64,000 nucleotides of DNA from NCBI GenBank assembly GCA_902363045.1, contig CABIYX010000003.1, forward strand, positions 70,553 through 134,552. Direction: 5' to 3'. Source of the stretch: Clostridiales bacterium. GTDB lineage: Bacteria > Bacillota > Clostridia > Oscillospirales > Oscillospiraceae. Below, in pieces: positions 33,023 to 42,989 of the stretch. How positions within the stretch are numbered: the first letter of the stretch is position 1; each line of letters begins with the position of its first letter. The notes below the pieces were generated by a model. The model saw only the letters and a program-made list of their open reading frames with translations, ran no database searches and was not told the DNA's origin. Both the position numbers and the translations under genes were made by a program.

Positions 33023-33919
33023 CTATTTCTCCGCTTCCTCCCCTTCAAATATGGCCAGAAACCGCTTGACGCAGCTGGCATAATACAGGTTGCTGCTCCA
33101 CACCAGCGTCGGGTAGGACAGAATCGAAATCCCCTGGATCGGTTTTGTATAGAGCCCCGAATGAGGCTGCGTTTCCACGATCGAACGGGGCAGGTAGCTG
33201 ATCCCAAAGCCAGCTTGGACCAGCTGCATGGCCATGGGTGTGTCATAGCACCGGAATGTGGCATTGGGTGTAAACCCCTGCCTTTGGCACTCCTTGATCA
33301 GGTAACTGCTGTACCCCCACAGGTCATCGCTGCGCAGCAGGCACATGGGGACTCCCTTCAGAGCCTCCAGTGGAACGGAAGCCTGATCGGGGGCCGGGTC
33401 CAGCTCCCGGATCATCACCAGCTCCAGCGGATCCTCCCCCAGAATCCGCTCGTGCAGGCCGGAGCCCCGCTCCGAAGAGCTGCGCAGAAACAGCAGATGC
33501 AGATCGCCCTTGTTCAGATCCTCCAGCAGGTCGCCGGGCGACCCCAGGCGGACATAGAACTCCACCTGGGGATACTGAGCCCGAAACTCCTTCAGGTACT
33601 GCAAGGCGATGGAGATATTGGAATAGATCATTCCGATCTTCAGCAGTCCCCTCATCCCCGCGTTGATGTCCCTGACGCTGTCCACGATCGTACGCATATC
33701 CTGAAAGAGATTCTGGCTTTGCTGGTACAGGCTGCGTCCGGCCTCTGTCAGCTCCACCCCTTTGTTGGTGCGCAGGAACAGACACACCCCCAGCTCATCC
33801 TCCAAGAGAGCAAGCTGCCGGCTGATGGGGGGCTGCGCCACATGGAGGTTCCGCGCGGCCAGGGAAATGCTCTTGGCCTCAGCTACGGCGGAAAAATATT
33901 CCAGCTGTCTAAAGTTCAT
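33023..33919 (-). CDS. LysR-family transcriptional regulator, divergent from hutU
   Basis: The 298-residue protein starts MNFRQLEYFSAVAEAKSISL with the LysR winged HTH (AARNLHVAQPPISRQLALLE), then a linker helix and the periplasmic-binding-like effector domain from residue 90 (LLKIGMIYSNISIALQYLKE). It is divergent from hutU, with a 150-nt AT-rich gap, and upstream of the ftcD operon. This is the usual geometry for a LysR activator of both units. Urocanate or formiminoglutamate would be logical inducers, but this is not shown. Confidence 0.92.
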   Translation of the reverse strand: MNFRQLEYFSAVAEAKSISLAARNLHVAQPPISRQLALLEDELGVCLFLRTNKGVELTEAGRSLYQQSQNLFQDMRTIVDSVRDINAGMRGLLKIGMIYSNISIALQYLKEFRAQYPQVEFYVRLGSPGDLLEDLNKGDLHLLFLRSSSERGSGLHERILGEDPLELVMIRELDPAPDQASVPLEALKGVPMCLLRSDDLWGYSSYLIKECQRQGFTPNATFRCYDTPMAMQLVQAGFGISYLPRSIVETQPHSGLYTKPIQGISILSYPTLVWSSNLYYASCVKRFLAIFEGEEAEK

Positions 33920-33965
33920 AAAAACACCATACCCTTTCTATATGGCTAATATATAATATGGATTC

Positions 33966-33994
33966 TTTTCATTATAGCAGTTTTCATGTAAAAT
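33966..33994 (+). promoter_or_regulatory. Putative hutU promoter in the divergent lysR-hutU gap
   Basis: TTTTCA (33966-33971), 17 nt and TAAAAT (33989-33994). The gap is AT-rich and includes an ATATAATATGG-type sequence usable in the opposite direction for lysR. Confidence 0.5.
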
Positions 33995-34069
33995 ACAACC
34001 ATACGGAGGACGGTTTTGCGGTGCGCATTACACGTTTTTCACAAAATGTTATGAAATGAGGGAATGACA

Positions 34070-36097
34070 ATGAGTAGTACCATAAACGACGCTATGACCA
34101 TCAAGTTGGACTATGAGCTGCCTGAGTACCCGGCTTTTGAAGCGGGAATCCGCCGCGCACCCCGCCGGGAATCCCACCTGACCGAGGCCGACAAGGCTCT
34201 GGCCATCAAGAACGCTCTGCGTTACATCCATCCGGATCACCACGAGCAGATGGCTAAGGAGTTTGCCCAGGAGCTGGAGGAGCATGGCCGGATTTACGGC
34301 TACCGTTTCCGCCCCGCCGGCAAGCTGTACGGCAAGCCCATCGAGGAGTACAAGGGCAACTGCACCGAGGCCAAGGCCTTCCAGGTCATGATCGACAACA
34401 ACCTGGACTTTGATGTGGCTCTGTACCCCTATGAGCTGGTGACCTACGGTGAGTCCGGTCAGGTTTGCCAGAACTGGATGCAGTACCGCCTGATCAAGAA
34501 GTATCTGGAGGTCATGACCGATGAGCAGACTCTGGTGGTCATGTCCGGCCACCCCCTGGGCCTGTTCCACTCTCATAAGCTGGCGCCCCGCTGCATCATC
34601 TCCAACGGTCTGATGATCGGTATGTACGACGACCAGAAGAACTTCAACCGCGCCGCCGCTCTGGGCGTTGCCAACTACGGCCAGATGACCGCCGGCGGCT
34701 GGATGTACATCGGTCCCCAGGGCATCGTGCACGGCACCTTCAACACCCTGCTGGGCGCTGGCCGCCTGAAGCTGGGCGTTCCCGAGGACGGCAACCTGGC
34801 CGGCCGCCTGTTCATCTCCGCCGGTCTGGGCGGCATGAGCGGCGCCCAGGGCAAGGCCGCTGAGATCGCCGGCGCCGCCTCCATCATCGCCGAGGTGGAC
34901 GATTCCCGCATCACCACCCGCTACACCCAGGGCTGGGTCACCCACCGCACCGACAGCCTGGATGAAGCTCTGTCCATCGCCCAGGAGCACCTGAACAGCA
35001 AGACCGCCTGCGCGGTTGCCTACCACGGCAACGTGGTGGATCTGCTGGAGTACCTGTATGAGAAGGGCGTCCATGTGGATCTGATGAGCGACCAGACCTC
35101 CTGTCACATGGCTCACGACGGCGGCTACTGCCCCCAGGGCCTGACCTTCGAGCAGCGCACCGAGATGCTGGATAAGGATCCCGAGGGCTTCGCCAAGCTG
35201 GTTGACAAGACTTTGAAGCATCACTATGAGATGATCTGCAAGTTCCATGAGAAGGGCACCTACTTCTTCGACTACGGCAACGCCTTCCTGAAGTCCGTTT
35301 ACGACGCCGGCGTGCCCGCTGAGAAGATCTGCAAGAACGGTGAAAACGACCTGGACGGCTTCGTATTCCCCTCCTATGTGGAAGACATCCTCGGTCCCAC
35401 CCTGTTCGACTTCGGCTACGGTCCCTTCCGTTGGTGCTGCCTGTCCCGGAAGCCCGAGGACCTGGCCAAGACCGACGCGGCTGCCGCCGAGTACATCAAG
35501 GCGCACACCCGCCGCTATCAGGACCACGACAACTACGTCTGGGTCCGTGACGCCGGCAAGAACAAGATGGTCGTGGGCACCCAGTGCCGGATCCTGTACT
35601 CCGACGCTATGGGCCGCATGAACCTGGCTCTGAAGTTCAACGAGATGGTCCGCAACGGCGAGATCGGTCCTGTCATGCTGGGCCGCGACCACCACGATAC
35701 CGGCGGAACCGACTCCCCCTTCCGTGAGACCTCCAACATCAAGGACGGCTCCAACATCATGGCCGACATGGCGACCCAGTGCTACGCCGGCAACGCCGCC
35801 CGCGGCATGAGCCTGATCGCGCTGCACAATGGCGGCGGCGTGGGCGTCAGCAAGTCCATCAACGGCGGCTTCGGCATGGTGCTGGACGGCTCTGAGCGCG
35901 TGGACCAGATTCTGAAGATGTCCATGCCTTGGGACGTGATGGTGGGCGTTGCCCGCCGCTCCTGGGCCCGCAACGAAAATGCTCTGACGACCGCGGCCGA
36001 GTACAACAAGATGTACGAGGGCCAGGACCACATCACCCTCCCCTATGTGGCGGATGACGCTGTGGTGGAGAGCGCGGTCAAGACCATGAAGGGCTGA
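34070..36097 (+). CDS. hutU: Urocanate hydratase
   Basis: The 675-residue enzyme converts urocanate to imidazolone propionate using tightly bound NAD. Motifs seen: GQMTAGGWMYIGPQGIVHGT, FISAGLGGMSGAQGKAAEIA, and GVHVDLMSDQTSCHM, then GRDHHDTGGTDSPFRETSNI. It belongs to the long form (about 675 residues) that resembles eukaryotic urocanases, rather than the 555-residue form common in Bacillus and pseudomonads. The upstream in-frame ATG at 34064 abuts GAGGGA; the ATG at 34070 has 6-nt spacing and is preferred. HutH is not in the window. Confidence 0.97.
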   Translation: MSSTINDAMTIKLDYELPEYPAFEAGIRRAPRRESHLTEADKALAIKNALRYIHPDHHEQMAKEFAQELEEHGRIYGYRFRPAGKLYGKPIEEYKGNCTEAKAFQVMIDNNLDFDVALYPYELVTYGESGQVCQNWMQYRLIKKYLEVMTDEQTLVVMSGHPLGLFHSHKLAPRCIISNGLMIGMYDDQKNFNRAAALGVANYGQMTAGGWMYIGPQGIVHGTFNTLLGAGRLKLGVPEDGNLAGRLFISAGLGGMSGAQGKAAEIAGAASIIAEVDDSRITTRYTQGWVTHRTDSLDEALSIAQEHLNSKTACAVAYHGNVVDLLEYLYEKGVHVDLMSDQTSCHMAHDGGYCPQGLTFEQRTEMLDKDPEGFAKLVDKTLKHHYEMICKFHEKGTYFFDYGNAFLKSVYDAGVPAEKICKNGENDLDGFVFPSYVEDILGPTLFDFGYGPFRWCCLSRKPEDLAKTDAAAAEYIKAHTRRYQDHDNYVWVRDAGKNKMVVGTQCRILYSDAMGRMNLALKFNEMVRNGEIGPVMLGRDHHDTGGTDSPFRETSNIKDGSNIMADMATQCYAGNAARGMSLIALHNGGGVGVSKSINGGFGMVLDGSERVDQILKMSMPWDVMVGVARRSWARNENALTTAAEYNKMYEGQDHITLPYVADDAVVESAVKTMKG

Positions 36098-36123
36098 TCT
36101 CTGATCTCATCACCCAAATGAAT

Positions 36124-36150
36124 AAGCGGGGGCGCAGCCGCGCCCCCGCT
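36124..36150 (+). terminator. Hairpin between hutU and hutI
   Basis: The stem AGCGGGGGCGC (36124-36134) with its complement (36140-36150) ends in TTTT. It may reduce hutI expression relative to hutU or act as an RNA-stability element. Confidence 0.6.
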
Positions 36151-36167
36151 TTTGGAAAGGAGCACGC

Positions 36168-37394
36168 ATGAGCGAACTACTGCTGACCAACATCGGAATG
36201 CTGGCCACCCCCACCGGCTCCAGCGCCCGCAGAGGCGCGGAGCAGGGGCAGATCCAGATCCTGCGGAACGCCTGGGTCCTGATCTCCCAGGGCCAGATCG
36301 CCCAGGTGGGGACGGGGACGCCTCCTGCCGTGAGCGGTGCCCAGGTGGTGGACGCCGGCGGGAAGCTGGTGACCCCCGGACTGGTGGACGCCCACACCCA
36401 TCTGATTTTCGGCGGCTGGCGCCAGAATGAGCTTGGCATGAAGCTCCATGGAAAGAGCTATCTGGACATCCAGAACGCCGGCGGCGGCATCCAGTCCACC
36501 ACGAACGCCACCCGTCAGGCCACTGAGGAGGAGCTCACCCAGAAGGCCGCCGCGGCCCTGGATGAGATGATGCGGTTCGGTACCACCACCTGCGAGGCCA
36601 AAAGCGGCTACGGACTGGCCCTGGAGCACGAGCTGAAGCAGCTGCGTGCCATCCGCCGCCTGCAGGAAGAGCACCCCATGGATGTGACAGCCACCTTTAT
36701 GGGCGCCCACCTGGTCCCGGCAGAGTACAAGCAGGACCGCGCGGAGTATATCCGCCTGGTCTGTGAGGAGATGATGCCCGCCGTCAAGGAGCAGGGCATC
36801 GCCAAATTCTGCGATGTGTTCTGTGAAGCGGACACCTTTACTGTGGAGGAGGCCCGTCAGATCTTGGAGGCCGGCCTGCACCATGGCCTGCGCCCCAAGA
36901 TCCACGCCGACGAGATCGAGGCCATCGGCGGCTCTCAGCTGGCCGGGGAAATCGGCGCGATCTCCGCGGAGCACCTGATCGTCTGTCCTCCCGAGGGCAT
37001 CGCCAGCATGGCCAAGGGCGGCGTGATCGCCTGTCTGCTGCCCGCCACCAGCTTCTGCCTGGGCTCCACCTATGCCCCGGCCCGGGAGATGGTGTCTGCC
37101 GGTGTACCGGTGGCCATGGCCTCCGACTTCAACCCGGGCTCCTGCCCCTGCCTCAACCTGCAGCTCGTCATCAATCTGGGGTGCCTGCGCTACCGCCTGA
37201 CCCCGGAAGAGGTGCTGACAGCCGTTACTCTGAACGCTGCCGCGGCCATTGACATGGCAGACCGTGTGGGTTCCGTGGAGACCGGGAAGCAGGGCGACCT
37301 GGTGATCTGGGACGCGCCGGATCTGGATTATATCTGCTACCGCTTTGGGAGCAACCTGGTACAGACTGTCATCAAAAAGGGCCGCCTGGTTTAA
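36168..37394 (+). CDS. hutI: Imidazolonepropionase
   Basis: The 408-residue amidohydrolase opens the imidazolone ring to give N-formimino-L-glutamate. The metal site LVDAHTHLIFGGWRQNE, the segment GGGIQSTTNATRQATEEELT, TTTCEAKSGYGLALEHELKQ and MASDFNPGSCPCLNLQLVIN are diagnostic. GGAAAGGAG precedes the ATG. It follows hutU by 70 nt and is followed by an Lrp-type regulator. Its product feeds FtcD on the opposite strand. Confidence 0.97.
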   Translation: MSELLLTNIGMLATPTGSSARRGAEQGQIQILRNAWVLISQGQIAQVGTGTPPAVSGAQVVDAGGKLVTPGLVDAHTHLIFGGWRQNELGMKLHGKSYLDIQNAGGGIQSTTNATRQATEEELTQKAAAALDEMMRFGTTTCEAKSGYGLALEHELKQLRAIRRLQEEHPMDVTATFMGAHLVPAEYKQDRAEYIRLVCEEMMPAVKEQGIAKFCDVFCEADTFTVEEARQILEAGLHHGLRPKIHADEIEAIGGSQLAGEIGAISAEHLIVCPPEGIASMAKGGVIACLLPATSFCLGSTYAPAREMVSAGVPVAMASDFNPGSCPCLNLQLVINLGCLRYRLTPEEVLTAVTLNAAAAIDMADRVGSVETGKQGDLVIWDAPDLDYICYRFGSNLVQTVIKKGRLV

Positions 37395-37433
37395 ACCCGC
37401 CGGCTACCCCGTTCTGGAAGGAGGCGGACCGCT

Positions 37434-37871
37434 TTGGACCGGACTGACTATCAGATTTTGAATCTGCTGCAAAACGACTGCCGCGCCACCCTGAAGGTAA
37501 TCGGAGAGCAGGTCGGCCTCACCGCCCCCGCCGTCTCCGAGCGGATCCGCCGCATGGAAGAGACCGGCGTAATCCGGAACTTCCGCATCGATGTGGACCG
37601 CCGGCAGCTGGACTGCAACATTACGGGCTTCATTTTAGTGGCCCCAGAGCCGGATAAATACGAGCGTTTCTGCCGCTTCTGTGAAAAAACGCCGGCCATT
37701 CTCAGCCATTCTCACACCATTGGAATTTTCAACGCGGTACTGCGTTTTGCCGTGCGGGACACGCAGGAGCTGGACGCGATCCTGTCCGGCATCAAGCGCT
37801 ATGGAAATTCACAGACCTCGGTGGAGCTGGGCCTATACTTTGACCACAAGGATATTCCGCTCCCCGACTGA
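37434..37871 (+). CDS. Lrp/AsnC-family transcriptional regulator
   Basis: The 145-residue protein uses a TTG start (37434) placed 9 nt after AAGGAGG. It starts MDRTDYQILNLLQNDCRATL with the AsnC HTH (IGEQVGLTAPAVSERIRRME) followed by an RAM-type ligand domain with NAVLRFAVRDTQELDAIL. Lrp-family proteins usually sense an amino acid. It is 39 nt after hutI and probably co-transcribed, so histidine, glutamate or another amino acid could be the effector. Confidence 0.9.
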   Translation: MDRTDYQILNLLQNDCRATLKVIGEQVGLTAPAVSERIRRMEETGVIRNFRIDVDRRQLDCNITGFILVAPEPDKYERFCRFCEKTPAILSHSHTIGIFNAVLRFAVRDTQELDAILSGIKRYGNSQTSVELGLYFDHKDIPLPD

Positions 37872-37912
37872 ACCACTTACTTTCTTTGCCATTCTCCAAC
37901 CTTCCTTATATG

Positions 37913-37950
37913 TGGAATGAGCCGCATGCCATCTGCATACGGCTCTTCCA
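37913..37950 (+). terminator. Hairpin between convergent lrp and fhs
   Basis: A long imperfect stem (37913-37929 with 37935-37950) with T-rich flanks on the plus side. It is located between two convergent genes. Confidence 0.6.
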
Positions 37951-37965
37951 TTATTCCTTTTTGGA

Positions 37966-39642
37966 TCAGAACAGGCCGGAGATCACTCCGTTTTCATCGA
38001 TGTCGATCTTTTCCGCAGAGGGCACCTTGGGCAGACCGGGCATGGTCATAATGTCGCCCGTCTTGGCCACCAGGAACCCAGCGCCGGCATTTACCTTCAC
38101 TTCCCGGACCGTGATCTTAAAGCCGCGGGGCGCGCCCAGCTTGGAGGCGTCATCGGAGAAGGAGAACTGAGTCTTTGCCATACAAATGGGCATCTTGTCA
38201 AAGCCCAGCTCAGTCAGCTGCTGGATCTGCTTCTTCGCGGCGGCGGTGATGACCACGCCGTCCGCACGGTAGACCTTGGTGGCAATGGCGTTGAGCTTCT
38301 CCTCAATGGTGGTGTCCAGGTCATAGACAAACTGGAAGCGGTCGCTCTTCTCCTCTTCGCACAGACGGATCACTTCCTCCGCCAGGGTCTTGCCGCCCTC
38401 GCCGCCCTTCGCCCAGACCTGGGACAGACGGACATTGACGCCCTTTTCCTTGCACTTCTCTTCCACCATCTTCAGCTCGGCCTCCGTATCGGTGGGGAAG
38501 GCGTTGATGGCAACCACGCAGGGCAGGCCGTACACGTTGGTCACATTGTCCACATGCTGCAGCAGGTTAGGCAGGCCCCTCTCAAGCGCCTCCAGGTTCT
38601 CGTGGTTCAGATCGGCCTTTGCCACACCGCCGTGATACTTCAGCGCGCGGACTGTGGCGACGATCACCACGGCGTCGGGATGGAAGCCGCCGGCGCGGCA
38701 CTTGATGTCCAGGAACTTCTCAGCGCCCAGGTCCGCAGCAAAGCCGGCCTCGGTCACAGTGTACTCGCCCAGCTTGAGCGCCGTCTCCGTGGCCTGGATG
38801 GAGTTACAGCCGTGGGCAATATTTGCGAAAGGACCGCCGTGGATGAAAGCGGGAGTCCCCTCCAGCGTCTGAACCAGGTTGGGCTTGATGGCGTCCTTCA
38901 GGACCGCGGCCATGGCGCCCTCCGCCTTCAGATCATGGGCAGTGACCGGCTTGTCATCGCGAGTATAGGCCACGACCATCTTGGCCAGGCGCTGCTTCAG
39001 GTCGGACAGGCCGCTGGCCAGGCACAGAACAGCCATGATCTCAGAGGCGACGGTGATGTCAAAGCCGTCCTCACGGGGCACGCCGCTGGCCTTACCGCCC
39101 ATTCCGCAGACAATGTGGCGCAGCTGACGGTCATTCATGTCCACCACGCGCTTCCAGACCACCTTACGGGTGTCAATGTTCAGCGCGTTGCCCTGATGAA
39201 TGTGGTTGTCGATCAGCGCCGCCATCAGGTTGTTCGCAATGCCGATGGCGTGGAAGTCGCCGGTGAAGTGCAGGTTGATGTCCTCCATGGGGATGACCTG
39301 AGCGTGACCGCCGCCGGCAGCGCCGCCCTTCACGCCAAACACCGGGCCCAGGGAAGGCTCACGCAGGCAGACGATGGTTCTTTTGCCCAGACGGTTCAGC
39401 GCGTCCGCCAGACCCACCGAGGTAGTGGTCTTGCCCTCGCCCGCGGGGGTCGGGCTGATGGCGGTCACCAGCACCAGCTTGGACTTCCGGGGTAGGTCCT
39501 TCAGGGCCTGAATATCCACCTTCGCCTTATAATTGCCGTACAGCTCCAGGTACTTCTCATCGATCCCCGCGGCCGCGGCGATCTCCGTGATTTTCTTCGG
39601 GGTATGCTCCTGGGCGATTTCGATGTCAGACTTGATGTTCAT
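37966..39642 (-). CDS. fhs: Formate-tetrahydrofolate ligase
   Basis: The 558-residue enzyme interconverts formate, ATP and THF with 10-formyl-THF, ADP and phosphate. Motifs: [20 protein letters not shown], the P-loop [20 protein letters not shown], and [20 protein letters not shown]. In purinolytic and histidine-fermenting clostridia it runs towards formate and makes ATP. GGAGGG precedes the ATG at 39642. It is divergent from the large SARP-type regulator, with a 220-nt gap. Confidence 0.97.
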   Translation of the reverse strand: MNIKSDIEIAQEHTPKKITEIAAAAGIDEKYLELYGNYKAKVDIQALKDLPRKSKLVLVTAISPTPAGEGKTTTSVGLADALNRLGKRTIVCLREPSLGPVFGVKGGAAGGGHAQVIPMEDINLHFTGDFHAIGIANNLMAALIDNHIHQGNALNIDTRKVVWKRVVDMNDRQLRHIVCGMGGKASGVPREDGFDITVASEIMAVLCLASGLSDLKQRLAKMVVAYTRDDKPVTAHDLKAEGAMAAVLKDAIKPNLVQTLEGTPAFIHGGPFANIAHGCNSIQATETALKLGEYTVTEAGFAADLGAEKFLDIKCRAGGFHPDAVVIVATVRALKYHGGVAKADLNHENLEALERGLPNLLQHVDNVTNVYGLPCVVAINAFPTDTEAELKMVEEKCKEKGVNVRLSQVWAKGGEGGKTLAEEVIRLCEEEKSDRFQFVYDLDTTIEEKLNAIATKVYRADGVVITAAAKKQIQQLTELGFDKMPICMAKTQFSFSDDASKLGAPRGFKITVREVKVNAGAGFLVAKTGDIMTMPGLPKVPSAEKIDIDENGVISGLF

Positions 39643-39864
39643 AATTTTCCCTCCTAAGCTTTTAAAAAATCTTGCATTTTACCTGATTTCATGGTTTCAT
39701 TATACATGGTTTTGTGAAAAACCGTAAAGATGCTTTGTTTTCTGACACAGTCAATTTTCTTTGCATTTTCATGAGAATAAGGGGAAACACCGAAGAATAT
39801 TCAGCGTGTTTTCCACGTTTTTCGAGGCGCCTGCCGCCCCGAACGTCAACAGGAGAACTGAACT

Positions 39865-42800
39865 ATGAGTACCATTACCTGTAAACTATTTGGAGTCCCC
39901 CAGATTCTAAAGGATGGTCAGCCTGTCTTTTTGCCTTATTCTAAGATCAACGCCCTTCTCTACTACGTCCTGGTGTCCAAGGTGGTCAGCCGCGAGGAGC
40001 TGGCAGGGCTGCTGTGGCCGGACGAGATGGATGAGACCGCCCGGCGGAATCTGCGAAACGCGATCTACCAGGCGAAAAAAGCGCTCGGGACCAATCTCAT
40101 TCTCTCCCCCAAGAAATCTCTGCTGATGCTCAACGAAAATTTGGACCTCACTTTGGATGTTGACCAGTTTCTGCAAGCCCCTCAGGAAAATCTGCGCCTG
40201 TATACCGGCGAGTTTCTCCAGGGCTTCTTCCTGAAAGGGGCAGAGACGTATGAATATTGGATCGTCAAAATGAGGAATTACTTCAAAGAAAAATTCTTCT
40301 CAGAGTGCTATCAAAAGGTAGCCGACGATCTGGATGCCCGCCGCTATGACTCGGTGGAGACGCACATCCGCTATCTCATGGAATTGGACGAGTATGACGA
40401 GCGCGCCTTCCGCCTCCTGCTGCGCTTTTATCAGGAGACCGGCCGCAATGGCAAGGTGATTGAAAGCTATTACGAATTTGCCAAGCTGCTGCGCCGGGAG
40501 TTGGGCGTTGCTCCGGATCAGACGACCAAGGAAATTTATGAGCGCGCCTTGGAGGAAATGCATTTTGAGACGGGGCGTTCCGCTTCCAACGACGAGTCCT
40601 TTTTCTTCGGCCGCTATCAGGAGATCGCCGTCCTGGACAAGGCGCTGAAGGAATTCAAGGAAAATCCGGCGGGCGGCCGCTCCATTCTGATCTGTGGGGA
40701 GCCGGGCTCCGGCCGCTCTACCATGAAACGCCGGGCCCTGGACGGGGCGGAAGAGCATTTTTACATTTTGCAGACCCAGGGTCTTTCGATTGGGCAGGAT
40801 TTTTCCCTCCGGCCCTGGCGGCAGATCGCCCGTGAGATCACCCATCTGCTTCAGGAGGAGCCCTGCATCCCGCCCTTGTTGTGGAACGATCTCATGAGCC
40901 GTGTATTTCCGGACTTTCAGGAGCATCTGCCCTCGGCTGAGTTTCTTACCGAACCGGAGAGGGTCTCCATCGGCCAACTGGCCCATGTGATGGTAGAGGC
41001 GATCCACACGCTCTCCGCTCGAAAGCGGGTCATTCTGGTGGTAGAGAACCTCCAATGGCTGGACCCCGACAGCCTGCGTCTTCTCACCACGGTGATGTTA
41101 GAACTGTCTCCCAGCCAGGCCATTCTTCTGGCTACCTGCACACTGGCGCGCAACCGCCCGCTGGATGACGCCCTTTCCGCCCTTCAATACCACTCCCCCA
41201 TGCTCATCCTCACCCTGCGCCGGTTTACGGTGGAGGCCTGTCACAGCCTGATCAAAAAGGCACTGCCGCCCAGTCAGGCAGGAAACGGAGAACTGCTGGA
41301 GCAAATCTATAATGAGACGGAGGGCAATCCATTCCTGCTGAACGAGTACATCGCCATGCTTCAGCGGGGAGAGTCGCTTGACCACTCCTCTCCGGCCATC
41401 CAGTCCTTCCTGCGCACGCAGCTGCTCGGCCTGTCTCAGGAGGCGCTGGAGCTGGCTGAAGTGCTCTCCTGTTTCTATGACGGCGCGCCGCTCTCCTCTG
41501 CGGCTCAGATTCTGGGAAAAAACGCATCGGATCTGCTGGCTCCCCTGGAGCAGCTGGAAAATCGGGGAGTCTTCCTGAAACACACCGGAAGTCAGGAGGC
41601 AATTCACTTTGCCCACCCCAAGCTGCGGGAATTCATTTACCACGCGCAGCCAGTTTCCCAGCGGGCCGCCCGCCACCTGGCAATCGGACAGCTTCTGGAA
41701 CAGCAGCTACACCAAAACCGGCACAAAAACCGGGTCTATCCCCTTCTGATTTTCCATTTTTCCCAGGCTGGATATCAGCTGGAGGCCATGAAGTACAAGA
41801 TTGCGAATCTGAACAGCCGGCTCAATTTCAGCCACGAAATTTTCCCGGTGCTGAGCGAAGAGGACCTGGATCCGGATCTGGACCCCGTCCCCTACGTCTC
41901 ACGGGACAAGATCGACGCGCTCTTTCAGAATCTGGAATCTGATATTCGGGCCTTTCGTGCCGCCCATTCGGAATCGAAGGAGCTGGAGCTTCTGGAGATG
42001 CAGTTCTTCTACCTGAAGGGCCGGTATCCCATTTTGGAAGGCCGGTATGAAGAAGGGGTGGGCAACATCACCTGGGTCATCGAGACCTCCCGCCGGCTTG
42101 GCCGCGTGGACTACACCTTGGCAGGGTATAAACAGTTGATCTTTTACTTTATCCAGATCGACGATGCCGATGGGATGAAGCAAAATCTGGATCTGGCTCT
42201 GGACCTGGCTGTACAAGAGAACAATCATAGAGAGATCGGAGTGCTTCTGCGGCTTCAGGGCCTCTATCACATGATGACCGGAAATTATGAGCAGGCGGAA
42301 AAGCGGCTGCTAGAGTCTATCAACGCACTCACTGTGACTGAGTCCATGGCCCGCAGCTACACTGTAAATATTGCCGCCTCCTACAACTACATCGGCGAAA
42401 TCCTGATGGAAAAGGAGGATTATGTACAGGCACTCCCCATGTTTTCCAAGGCGATCTCCCTGTGCCCCGGCAATGTGTTTTCCAGCCTCTCAGTTTTCTA
42501 CATCAACGCGGGAAAGGCCTCTTTTTTCCAGCGGGACTACGCCGCAGCCCAGGCATTTCTGGAGAAGGCGCTTGCCCTGTATGGACAATTTGACTCCTTC
42601 TGGCGCCGCCCGACCATGAACTCCTATCTGGCGCTGACGCTGGTAAAAAACAGGAACCTGTCCGCCGCCCGACGGCATCTTCTTGCCGCGCAGAAATATA
42701 TGTGGCAGATGAAGAACCCCAGCGACCAGGGTTCCGTCTTTTTCTCCCAGGCCCTGATCCGCGCCTGGGCGGACCAGGATCCGGAGGTGGGCCGTTTTTT

Positions 42801-42918
42801 TGACGAGCTCCTGCCGGATCCCGCGCTGGACTATGGACGTCTGGCCCTCAAGCACCTCAGCCGCTGGCTGGACCGCCCGGAAATCAACAGCCTACTTCGG
42901 CTGTTTCCGGAGCTGTGA
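39865..42918 (+). CDS. SARP/BTAD-type transcriptional activator with AAA-like and TPR domains
   Basis: The 1017-residue protein is modular. Residues 1-95 are an OmpR-like winged helix (ELAGLLWPDEMDETARRNLR). Residues 96-235 form a bacterial transcriptional activation domain. Residues 250-560 are a STAND-type ATPase whose Walker A reads GEPGSGRST, with Arg instead of Lys, and whose Walker B region is VILVVENLQWLDPDSL. From about residue 640 TPR-like helices run to the end. Such proteins are signal-integrating activators of catabolic or secondary operons. It is convergent with the etf/acyl-CoA dehydrogenase operon and divergent from fhs. Its target is not shown by sequence. Confidence 0.88.
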   Translation: MSTITCKLFGVPQILKDGQPVFLPYSKINALLYYVLVSKVVSREELAGLLWPDEMDETARRNLRNAIYQAKKALGTNLILSPKKSLLMLNENLDLTLDVDQFLQAPQENLRLYTGEFLQGFFLKGAETYEYWIVKMRNYFKEKFFSECYQKVADDLDARRYDSVETHIRYLMELDEYDERAFRLLLRFYQETGRNGKVIESYYEFAKLLRRELGVAPDQTTKEIYERALEEMHFETGRSASNDESFFFGRYQEIAVLDKALKEFKENPAGGRSILICGEPGSGRSTMKRRALDGAEEHFYILQTQGLSIGQDFSLRPWRQIAREITHLLQEEPCIPPLLWNDLMSRVFPDFQEHLPSAEFLTEPERVSIGQLAHVMVEAIHTLSARKRVILVVENLQWLDPDSLRLLTTVMLELSPSQAILLATCTLARNRPLDDALSALQYHSPMLILTLRRFTVEACHSLIKKALPPSQAGNGELLEQIYNETEGNPFLLNEYIAMLQRGESLDHSSPAIQSFLRTQLLGLSQEALELAEVLSCFYDGAPLSSAAQILGKNASDLLAPLEQLENRGVFLKHTGSQEAIHFAHPKLREFIYHAQPVSQRAARHLAIGQLLEQQLHQNRHKNRVYPLLIFHFSQAGYQLEAMKYKIANLNSRLNFSHEIFPVLSEEDLDPDLDPVPYVSRDKIDALFQNLESDIRAFRAAHSESKELELLEMQFFYLKGRYPILEGRYEEGVGNITWVIETSRRLGRVDYTLAGYKQLIFYFIQIDDADGMKQNLDLALDLAVQENNHREIGVLLRLQGLYHMMTGNYEQAEKRLLESINALTVTESMARSYTVNIAASYNYIGEILMEKEDYVQALPMFSKAISLCPGNVFSSLSVFYINAGKASFFQRDYAAAQAFLEKALALYGQFDSFWRRPTMNSYLALTLVKNRNLSAARRHLLAAQKYMWQMKNPSDQGSVFFSQALIRAWADQDPEVGRFFDELLPDPALDYGRLALKHLSRWLDRPEINSLLRLFPEL

Positions 42919-42931
42919 TCCTTTGCTGCGG

Positions 42932-42963
42932 GATCGCCCCTCCCCATTCGGGAAGGGGCGATC
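42932..42963. terminator. GC-rich hairpin between regulator and etfA
   Basis: GATCGCCCC pairs with GGGGCGATC around an inner CCC/GGG region. It lies between two convergent stops and has weak T-tracts, so it is probably a bidirectional but imperfect terminator. Confidence 0.55.
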
Positions 42964-42989
42964 TCTGCTTATGTATGCCGCGCTGTTGG

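Noticed and set aside
34049..36031. 660-residue open frame antisense to hutU
   Set aside because: The hutU frame carries all urocanase motifs; the antisense frame is a codon-bias shadow rich in Val, His and Gly.
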